This document shows, in pieces, positions 5,431-10,878 of a stretch of 10,878 nt of DNA (positions are counted from its first letter, which is position 1; each line of letters starts with the position of its first letter). The notes under the pieces are model-generated. The model worked only from the letters and a program-made list of their open reading frames with translations, had not been told where the DNA came from and made no database searches. This DNA is from Hyphomicrobium_A sp943371625 (GTDB lineage: Bacteria > Pseudomonadota > Alphaproteobacteria > Rhizobiales > Hyphomicrobiaceae): positions 1 through 10,878 of the forward strand of contig CALRVN010000104.1 in assembly GCA_943371625.1 (NCBI GenBank). Direction: 5' to 3'. Both the position numbers and the translations under genes were made by a program.

Positions 5431-7008
5431 CTACTTTTTCTTTCCCGGCAGGCCGGGGAATCTTGGCAGTCCGCCACCGAGGCCGGGCAAGCCAGCGCCG
5501 CCGAGCCCAGGGAACTTGGGCATACCGCCGGAGAGGCCGGGCAGGCCTTTGGGCAGCCCCGTCGGAATGGCGTCCTTCAATTCTTGCGGAAGCTGCTCCA
5601 GCGCCTTGGGATCGAGCTTGGTCAGCTCTTCCTGCATCGCGGCCATTTCGGCATCGCTCGGCGCCGCACCACGGCCGCCGCCACCGACTAGGCGGTTGAG
5701 CATTCCCTTGTTCTTGCCGAGCGACTTCATCATGTCCGCCATCTGGCGGTGCATTTTCACGAGCTTGTTGACGTCCTCGACCTTGGTGCCGGATCCGGCG
5801 GCGATACGGCGCTTGCGGCGAGCGTCGAGCACCTTGGGGTTGCGCCGCTCGTGCGGCGTCATCGACGTGATGATGGCGTGCTGACGCTTCAGGATGCCGT
5901 CGTCGAGGTTCGCATCGGCGATCTGAGATTTGATCTTGCCCATGCCGGGCAGCATTCCGAGCACACCCGACATGCCGCCGATGCGCTGCATCTGTTTCAG
6001 CTGCTCGGCCATGTCATCGAGATCGAAGAGGCCCTTCTTCATCTTCTCGGCGATCTTCGTCGCCTTCTCGGTGTCTATGGTCTGCGCCGCCTTCTCGACC
6101 AGCGAGACGACGTCACCCATGCCGAGAATGCGCGAAGCGACGCGCGAGGGATGGAAATCCTCCAGCTCGTCCCACTTCTCTCCGACGCCGAGAAGCTTGA
6201 TCGGCTTGCCGGTGACGGCGCGCATCGACAGTGCAGCGCCGCCGCGCGCGTCGCCGTCGGCGCGCGTCAGGACGATGCCGGTGATGCCGACGCGCTCGTC
6301 GAAGGACTTGGCAACGTTGACGGCGTCCTGGCCAGTGAGGCTGTCGGCGACGAGCAGCGTCTCGTGAGGGGTCGCGATGTCGCGCACCTCGGCGGATTCG
6401 CGCATCAGGTCTTCGTCGATGTGGATGCGGCCGGCGGTGTCGAGCATGACGACGTCGTAGCCGCCGAGCCTGGCGGCATCCAGCGCACGCTTGGCGATCT
6501 GCTGCGGCGTCTGGCCGGCGACGATGGCGAGCGTGTCCACGCCCGTCTGCTCGCCGAGCACACGCAGCTGTTCCTGGGCTGCCGGGCGCCGCGTATCGAG
6601 CGAGGCCATCAGCACTTTTTTCTTGTCGCGATCGGTGAGGCGCTTGGCGATCTTCGCGGTCGTCGTCGTCTTACCGGAGCCCTGCAGGCCGACCATCATG
6701 ATGGCGACGGGCGGAGCCGCGTGCAGGTCGATGGTCGAGCTTTCCGAGCCGAGCATGGCGACAAGCTCGTCGTTGACGATCTTGACGACCATCTGGCCGG
6801 GAGTGATGGAGCGCAGAACTTCCTGGCCGACCGCCTTGGCCCGCACCTTCTCGGTGAAGTCGCGCACGACATCGAGGGCGACGTCGGCTTCCAGCAGTGC
6901 GCGACGAACCTCGCGCATGGCCTCGGCAACGTCGCTCTCGGTGAGAGCGCCGCGGCGGGTCAGCTTGTCGAGAATGCCAGAGAGGCGATCTGACAGCGAT
7001 TGGAACAT
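5431..7008 (-). CDS. ffh: Signal recognition particle protein Ffh (SRP54)
   Basis: SRP GTPase that binds hydrophobic signal sequences on nascent chains and, with 4.5S RNA and FtsY, delivers them to the membrane. It has 525 residues. The N domain is helical (1-90). The G domain has GLQGSGKTTTT (107-117), DTRRPAA (138-144), DTAGR (190-194) and TRADGDARGG (248-257, the G4 region, where many bacteria have TKLDG). The Met-rich M domain starts near 305 with MQRIGGMSGVLGMLPGMG, and the RNA-binding segment TPHERRNPKVLDARRKRRIAAGSG spans 384-407. The last 44 residues are a Gly/Leu/Pro-rich repeat-like tail ending in KKK. The ATG at 7008 has AAGGA six bases upstream. It heads the minus-strand translation operon. 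No SRP RNA gene was found in the window. Confidence 0.98.
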   Translation of the reverse strand: MFQSLSDRLSGILDKLTRRGALTESDVAEAMREVRRALLEADVALDVVRDFTEKVRAKAVGQEVLRSITPGQMVVKIVNDELVAMLGSESSTIDLHAAPPVAIMMVGLQGSGKTTTTAKIAKRLTDRDKKKVLMASLDTRRPAAQEQLRVLGEQTGVDTLAIVAGQTPQQIAKRALDAARLGGYDVVMLDTAGRIHIDEDLMRESAEVRDIATPHETLLVADSLTGQDAVNVAKSFDERVGITGIVLTRADGDARGGAALSMRAVTGKPIKLLGVGEKWDELEDFHPSRVASRILGMGDVVSLVEKAAQTIDTEKATKIAEKMKKGLFDLDDMAEQLKQMQRIGGMSGVLGMLPGMGKIKSQIADANLDDGILKRQHAIITSMTPHERRNPKVLDARRKRRIAAGSGTKVEDVNKLVKMHRQMADMMKSLGKNKGMLNRLVGGGGRGAAPSDAEMAAMQEELTKLDPKALEQLPQELKDAIPTGLPKGLPGLSGGMPKFPGLGGAGLPGLGGGLPRFPGLPGKKK

Positions 7009-7233
7009 GCTCGTCCTTCACCAAAGCGCCGGCGGGTAATGCGGACCCCGATAGCGCAAACGAAAATCGCATCCGCGGGCGCAACGCGCTGGCGGATGTT
7101 GACCCCCCTGCATCAACCACGCGAGGTGATCGCACAGGGCGGCGGCTCTGAGATCAGGGCCGTCGTGATGGGGCGGATATGCCCTCAGGGGCTCGTTCTG
7201 TCAACTTTTCGAGGCCGACCGGCGATCCATGCG
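7009..7233. other. Intergenic region upstream of ffh
   Basis: This 225-nt stretch must hold the ffh operon promoter, but no -35/-10 pair on the minus strand stands out clearly. A small hairpin (GCCC-TCAG-GGGC) lies around 7183-7194. A search by eye for SRP RNA core motifs and tRNA T-arm motifs found none. A long plus-strand frame crosses it, but the encoded protein has no gene-like features. Confidence 0.5.
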
Positions 7234-7473
7234 TCAACGGGGCCCCAAATTGCGGGCTTCGGCACGCGCCCGGGCGATTTGCTGAGCCCGGCGGCGGACT
7301 TGGCGGCGCCATTGCCGAGCAATTTTTGTCACGCGCCGCAGGGACCGCCGTTCGGGCAGGGTGAGGCAAATGCAGCCGCCGACAGGGCAGGGCCGGGGCG
7401 TCACCAGCGAAAGCTGCAGCAGCCTGCGGCTTGCGCGGGAAAGCGGGGTCTGTTGCCTGGACGGATCAGTCAT
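7234..7473 (-). CDS. Possible small basic protein, unrecognised
   Basis: A 79-codon frame starting at the ATG at 7473 with AAGAG seven bases upstream. I do not recognise the product. It has a Ser/Arg/Gln-rich start, a middle segment with three cysteines (C29, C34 and C36, as CPVGGCIC) and a strongly arginine-rich C-terminal half that could bind nucleic acid or be an amphipathic helix. Counted by hand, 58 of 79 third codon positions are G or C (about 73%), which fits coding use in a high-GC genome but does not prove it. It lies between ffh (same strand, 225 nt away) and the divergent gene at 7618. It may be a chance frame. Confidence 0.35.
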   Translation of the reverse strand: MTDPSRQQTPLSRASRRLLQLSLVTPRPCPVGGCICLTLPERRSLRRVTKIARQWRRQVRRRAQQIARARAEARNLGPR

Positions 7474-7617
7474 GTCGCGCTCTTTAGCATTGCCCGCGGG
7501 TCGGCGCCCGCAATTATCCTCAAACCGCCAACATGGGCCATGGTTCCAATCGGAGCGCCGGCATGGCTTGGCGGCTTCGGCCCCGTTACCGGGGCTATCC
7601 CTGGTACGTCCCTTTGA

Positions 7618-8088
7618 GTGAAGGCGATGCGAGATTTGGAAGCTGACAAACCGCGCTACGAAGAGCTCGTAGCAGTGTTGGCCCACCACATCCGAGATCA
7701 CTGGCTGCGAGACGACGGCGACGGCGTCCCGTCGTTCGACCACATGTACTGCTCAGGATGGCAGATCGCCGCGGCCGTGCTCGAAAAACTCAAAATCATG
7801 ATGCGCATTGGGGACGGGAGCCATAGCACCCCCCTCGTCTTCGACTGCGAACCTGAAGAATTCGCGAGCAGGGCATCCGAGAATCGCGAGAGGGGATGCA
7901 GCTACGACACCGTGGTTTTAGCGCTCATCGCGATCATGGAGTACGCGAAGCCGGAGGATGAACTCTACGAATGCTTGGGAAGGCTCGACATTTGCAAACC
8001 GGATGGCAACGCGGGCTACGTCTGGACGGAAAAGCACGCGTTTTACATGAGCGAGCTGTATCCCCAATGGACATCGCTGATCGCGTAG
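7618..8088 (+). CDS. Hypothetical protein, unrecognised family
   Basis: A soluble acidic protein of 156 residues (GTG start) or 153 (ATG at 7627). I recognise no family. Visible features: a charged N-terminal helix, the segment SFDHMYCSGWQIAAAVLEKL near residues 39-58, cysteines scattered through the chain, a hydrophobic stretch VVLALIAIM near 99-107, and an aromatic C-terminus ending YPQWTSLIA. There is no signal peptide. Start choice is weak: AAGG lies only two bases before the ATG, and the GTG lacks a clear ribosome site. Sample lines inside the gene count 55-60% GC against about 70% in a line of the neighbouring dehydrogenase gene, hinting at a more recent arrival. A 6-bp GC hairpin (7580-7595) lies 22 nt upstream of the GTG. 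It converges with the dehydrogenase gene, leaving an 11-nt gap. Confidence 0.65.
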   Translation: MKAMRDLEADKPRYEELVAVLAHHIRDHWLRDDGDGVPSFDHMYCSGWQIAAAVLEKLKIMMRIGDGSHSTPLVFDCEPEEFASRASENRERGCSYDTVVLALIAIMEYAKPEDELYECLGRLDICKPDGNAGYVWTEKHAFYMSELYPQWTSLIA

Positions 8089-8099
8089 CTCAGCGCTGA

Positions 8100-9251
8100 C
8101 TATTCACCGGGCGTGACGCGGAGGACTTCGCCGGTGTCGTCGGCGAGGAGCCAGAGCGCGCCATCGGGTCCCTGGCGGACATCGCGGATGCGCTTGCCCT
8201 GGTCCTCGAGCAGCGTTTCCGCCGCGACGACGTCGTCGCCCTCGAAGACGAGGCGCTGCACCTGAGTTCCGGCAAGGCCGCCGACGAAGGCATTGCCCTT
8301 CCATTCCGGGAAGAGGTCGCCGGTGTAGAAGGCTAGGCCCGACGTGGCGATCGACGGCACCCAGTAATAGACCGCGGGCTCCATGCCCGCCTTTTCGGTG
8401 CCCTCGCCGATTTTGGCGCCGGAGTAGTCGATGCCGTAGGTGATGATCGGCCAGCCGTAGTTCTTGCCCGCCTCGGGATGGTTCAACTCGTCGCCGCCCT
8501 GCGCGCCGTGCTCGACAGTGTAGAGCTTGCCGGTGTCAGGACGCAGCGCCGCGCCCTGCATGTTGCGATGCCCGATCGACCACACCTCGGGTGCCCAGCC
8601 GGGCAGCTTCGGATTGTCGTCGGGGATGCTGCCATCGGGCTTGATGCGGACCACCTTGCCGATGTCGTTGGCGGGGTTCTGCGATTGCGCGCGCAACGAG
8701 TTTCGCTCGCCGGTGGTGATGAAGAGGGTGCCGTCCTTCGCCCAGACCAGGCGCGAGCCGAAATGGTGTCCGCTCTTGGCCGCCGGCTGCTGGCGGAAGA
8801 TCACCTTCAGATCCTCGAGCTTGGCTCCGTCGCCGTCGGGCACCAGCTTGGCGCGGGCGACCGTCGTGCCGTTCTCGCCATTCTCGCGCGGCTCACCGTA
8901 GGAGATGTAGATGAGGCGGCTGGTCTCGAAGTCCGGTGACAGCAGGACGTCGAGGAGGCCACCCTGGCCGACAGCTGCAACCTCGGGGAGGCCGTCCAAG
9001 ATGGCAGGTGAAAGTTTGCCGTCCTTGGAAATCAGGCGCATCCGACCGGGGCGCTCGGTAACCAGGATGCGTCCATCGGGGAGGAACTGCATGCCCCAGG
9101 GGTGCTCGAGGCCGGTGGCGAACGTCTCGACCTTGATCTTGCTCGGTTTCTCGGGTGGCGGGGCGTCGGTTATGACAGCCGCTGCTGGTGGAACGCCGAT
9201 CGCCGCCGCGACAAGGAACATCACAAAGTTGCGCAGGCTCGATCTCGTCAT
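8100..9251 (-). CDS. PQQ-dependent aldose sugar dehydrogenase, exported
   Basis: Soluble glucose/sorbosone-dehydrogenase-type six-bladed propeller (YliI/Asd group), expected to oxidise aldoses in the periplasm with pyrroloquinoline quinone. It has 383 residues. The N-terminus carries a signal peptide: MTRSSLR, a hydrophobic core to about residue 20 and PPAAA as the likely cleavage site. Family motifs in order: ATGLEHPWGMQFLPDG (45-60), TERPGRM, VGQGGLLDV (94-102), GHHFGSRLVW (161-170, with H163 the likely catalytic base by analogy to soluble glucose dehydrogenase), GERNS, IPDDNP, GHRNMQG (227-233), VEHGAQGGDELN (246-257) and GKNYGWP (262-268). The frame is open to 9386, inside dapF; the ATG at 9251 is chosen for the signal peptide and an upstream GGAGA. 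It is divergent from dapF with a 54-nt gap. No PQQ synthesis genes are in the window. Confidence 0.9.
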   Translation of the reverse strand: MTRSSLRNFVMFLVAAAIGVPPAAAVITDAPPPEKPSKIKVETFATGLEHPWGMQFLPDGRILVTERPGRMRLISKDGKLSPAILDGLPEVAAVGQGGLLDVLLSPDFETSRLIYISYGEPRENGENGTTVARAKLVPDGDGAKLEDLKVIFRQQPAAKSGHHFGSRLVWAKDGTLFITTGERNSLRAQSQNPANDIGKVVRIKPDGSIPDDNPKLPGWAPEVWSIGHRNMQGAALRPDTGKLYTVEHGAQGGDELNHPEAGKNYGWPIITYGIDYSGAKIGEGTEKAGMEPAVYYWVPSIATSGLAFYTGDLFPEWKGNAFVGGLAGTQVQRLVFEGDDVVAAETLLEDQGKRIRDVRQGPDGALWLLADDTGEVLRVTPGE

Positions 9252-9270
9252 CCGCCAAATCTCCGGTCGA

Positions 9271-9300
9271 TTGTCTTTCGGGGCCTTCGCGCCATATATG
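9271..9300 (+). promoter_or_regulatory. Candidate dapF promoter, possibly giving a leaderless mRNA
   Basis: TTGTCT (9271-9276, four of six to TTGACA) and TATATG (9295-9300) are separated by 18 bp. A start 6-7 bases after the -10 would fall on or next to the dapF ATG at 9306. The -10 lies inside the perfect palindrome CCATATATGG (9292-9301). No good Shine-Dalgarno sequence precedes dapF; only GGA at 9300-9302. Confidence 0.35.
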
Positions 9301-9305
9301 GACGC

Positions 9306-10172
9306 ATGACGGATACCGCCAGCATCCCCTTCCGAAAGATGAACGGCCTCGGCAACGACTTCGTCGTTCTCGATGGGCGTGCTCACCCCGTCTCGCTGGG
9401 CGCTGAGGACGCGCGTCGCATCGGCGACCGCAAATCCGGGATCGGGTGCGATCAGGTCATCGTCGTCGAGCCGTCACAAAGCGCCGACGTCTTCATGCGC
9501 ATCTTCAACGCCGACGGCTCGGAAGTGAGCGCGTGCGGCAATGCCACCCGCTGCATCGCGCTGTTCTTGTCGGAGGAGAGCGGGCGTCCCGAGGTGAGCG
9601 TCGAGACCAGCGCCGGGCTTCTGAAGGCAAAGGTTGACGGCGCAGACAGCATCACCATCGACATGGGCAAGCCGCGGTTTGGATGGAGCGACATTCCACT
9701 CGCGGAGCCGTTCGAGGATACCACCGGCATCGAGCTGCAAATCGGACCTATCGACGCCCCGGTGCTACACACGCCGTCGGTGGTCAATGTCGGCAACCCG
9801 CACGCCATCTTCTGGGTCGACGACGTGAACGCTCACGACCTCGAGCGCTTCGGCCCGCTGCTGGAGAACCATCCGATCTTCCCGGAACGGGCAAATATCT
9901 CCCTTGCCGAGGTCAGGTCACGAAACGAGCTGAAGCTGAGAACGTGGGAACGGGGTGCGGGCCTGACGCGGGCCTGCGGCACAGCAGCCTGCGCCGCGGC
10001 GGTCGCTGCAGCGCGAAAGGGGCTGACCGACCGGAAGGTCGCGGTGGAGCTGCCCGGCGGCACGCTGTTCATCGAATGGGCCGAAAACGACCACATACTG
10101 ATGCGAGGGCCGGCGGAGCTCGAGTTTGAGGGTACGCTCAGTCCAGTTACTCTGTCGCGCGCCCCCGTCTAG
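9306..10172 (+). CDS. dapF: Diaminopimelate epimerase
   Basis: Cofactor-independent epimerase that converts LL- to meso-diaminopimelate, the last shared step before lysine and the peptidoglycan precursor branch. It has 288 residues. Landmarks: FRKMNGLGNDFVVLDGR (9-25), SACGNATRC with catalytic C77, VNVGNPHAIFWVDD, ERGAG, and RACGTAACA with catalytic C224; the two cysteines form the two-base pair. The ATG at 9306 is chosen because the alignment to DapF begins there; the frame is open further upstream but runs antisense to the dehydrogenase gene. It lies 135 nt upstream of mtaB on the same strand, an order shared with related bacteria, where ftsY usually follows. Confidence 0.97.
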   Translation: MTDTASIPFRKMNGLGNDFVVLDGRAHPVSLGAEDARRIGDRKSGIGCDQVIVVEPSQSADVFMRIFNADGSEVSACGNATRCIALFLSEESGRPEVSVETSAGLLKAKVDGADSITIDMGKPRFGWSDIPLAEPFEDTTGIELQIGPIDAPVLHTPSVVNVGNPHAIFWVDDVNAHDLERFGPLLENHPIFPERANISLAEVRSRNELKLRTWERGAGLTRACGTAACAAAVAAARKGLTDRKVAVELPGGTLFIEWAENDHILMRGPAELEFEGTLSPVTLSRAPV

Positions 10173-10237
10173 CGAACGACAAAGTTGTCCAGTATGACCG
10201 CACCTAAGTTAACCTGCCGAATATCCCGTTTGCGCCA

Positions 10238-10266
10238 GGCTCCTCATGCGCGGATCGGCTCCTCAT
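10238..10266 (+). repeat. 10-bp direct repeat upstream of mtaB
   Basis: GGCTCCTCAT occurs at 10238-10247 and again at 10257-10266, 19 bp apart, in the 135-nt dapF-mtaB spacer. Function is unknown; the spacing is not far from two helical turns, so a regulator site is possible but unsupported. Confidence 0.45.
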
Positions 10267-10307
10267 CGGCCCCGCGGCAAACTGCAATCGAGGCAACCTG
10301 AGCTGAA

Positions 10308-10878
10308 ATGGCAGACCCCATCGTCATAACGCTCGGCTGCCGACTCAACGCTTATGAGTCCGAGGTCATGCGTCACCACGCGGTGGCGGCGGGGCTCGAC
10401 GATGCGATCATCGTCAACACGTGTGCGGTGACTGGCGAGGCGGTGCGCCGGGCGACGCAGACCATTCGCAAGCTACGCCGCGATCATCCGTCAGCGCGCA
10501 TCATCGTCACCGGGTGTGCGGCGCAGACCGAGCCGGAGCGCTTTGCAGCGCTGGACGAGGTCGACCACGTCATCGGCAATGCCGAGAAGATGAAGGCCGA
10601 GACCTTCGTCGGCTTATCGACCGCCGGATCGGAGCGCGTGCAGGTCGACGACATCATGAGTGTGCGCGAGACCGCCGGGCACCTCATCGACGGGTACGGA
10701 TCGCGCACGCGCGCATTCGTGCAAGTGCAAAACGGCTGCGATCATCGTTGCACCTTCTGCATCATTCCATTTGGGCGCGGACCATCGCGCTCGGTGCCGG
10801 CCGGCGAAGTCGTGGCGCAGATCCGCCATCTCGCAGAAGCCGGATGCCGCGAGGTGGTGCTGACGGGCGTCGATATCA
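10308..10878 (+). CDS. mtaB: tRNA (N6-threonylcarbamoyladenosine-37) methylthiotransferase MtaB, 5' part
   Basis: Radical-SAM enzyme that adds a methylthio group to t6A at position 37 of ANN-decoding tRNAs. The first 190 residues are present and the gene runs off the right edge. The N-terminal UPF0004 domain shows its three cluster cysteines: C11 in TLGCRLN, C39 in VNTCAVT and C70 in VTGCAAQ. The radical-SAM motif C144-x3-C148-x2-C151 is in QNGCDHRCTFCIIPFGRG. LGCRLN and CAVTGEAVRRATQ favour MtaB over MiaB and RimO. The ATG at 10308 has only GAG six bases upstream as a ribosome site, but the family alignment begins there. It is downstream of dapF on the same strand. Confidence 0.95.
   Translation, partial: MADPIVITLGCRLNAYESEVMRHHAVAAGLDDAIIVNTCAVTGEAVRRATQTIRKLRRDHPSARIIVTGCAAQTEPERFAALDEVDHVIGNAEKMKAETFVGLSTAGSERVQVDDIMSVRETAGHLIDGYGSRTRAFVQVQNGCDHRCTFCIIPFGRGPSRSVPAGEVVAQIRHLAEAGCREVVLTGVDI

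Noticed and set aside
5749..6993. Long plus-strand open frame (414 codons) opposite ffh
   Set aside because: It is antisense to a complete Ffh, and its product shows no domain pattern and only compositional His/Asp/Leu bias.
7000..7617. Plus-strand open frame of 205 codons in the ffh upstream region
   Set aside because: It starts inside ffh on the opposite strand. The product has no gene-like composition or motif, and it competes with the slightly better minus-strand small ORF.
7009..7617. Searched for an SRP RNA gene or a tRNA next to ffh
   Set aside because: No SRP RNA core motif, tRNA T-arm motif or cloverleaf-sized set of stems was found on either strand by eye.
8090..8099. Perfect 10-bp palindrome TCAGCGCTGA filling the gap between two convergent genes
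   Set aside because: It has no loop and no T-tract, so it is unlikely to be a terminator. It is too short to separate from chance in high-GC DNA.

Overview
The window is a high-GC stretch of chromosomal, mostly housekeeping DNA. It looks like an alphaproteobacterium, most likely of the Hyphomicrobiales (Rhizobiales). The basis is gene order: a ubiquinone hydroxylase, tesB, glnK and amtB together, ffh-rpsP-rimM close by, and dapF-mtaB on the other side of ffh, all of which recall that order. Protein-level hallmarks also fit, such as S16 with an Ala/Lys-rich tail and Ffh with a Gly/Leu/Pro-rich tail. This placement rests on remembered gene order, not on a search.

Left part (1-2631, all on the minus strand): tesB (acyl-CoA thioesterase II), then glnK (PII signal protein) and amtB (ammonium channel; its 3' end lies beyond the left edge). 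Between tesB and glnK there is a well-spaced sigma-54 -24/-12 candidate. About 120 and 150 bp upstream of its predicted start are two 17-bp dyads of NtrC-site geometry, the second overlapping the tesB stop codon. This is a plausible complete nitrogen-control module for glnK-amtB.

Middle part (2744-7008): a plus-strand UbiH/COQ6-type FAD monooxygenase converges on a minus-strand translation operon, ffh - rpsP - GrlR-like gene - rimM. The hydroxylase and rimM stop codons overlap. trmD, which usually follows rimM, is absent, and a GrlR-like small protein gene lies between rpsP and rimM.

Right part (7009-10878): between ffh and dapF lies a small accessory stretch. It holds a poorly supported 79-residue basic ORF (minus strand), an unrecognised 156-residue ORF of lower GC than its surroundings (plus strand), and an exported PQQ-type aldose sugar dehydrogenase (minus strand). 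Then come dapF (lysine and peptidoglycan precursor synthesis) and the start of mtaB (tRNA methylthiotransferase), which runs off the right edge. dapF may be transcribed from a promoter that gives a leaderless mRNA.

I saw no tRNA, rRNA, SRP RNA, CRISPR array, insertion sequence or phage gene, and no convincing new multi-gene system. The points most worth checking are the glnK enhancer/promoter architecture, the GrlR-like gene inside the ribosomal operon, the possible leaderless dapF and the two unrecognised ORFs between ffh and dapF.
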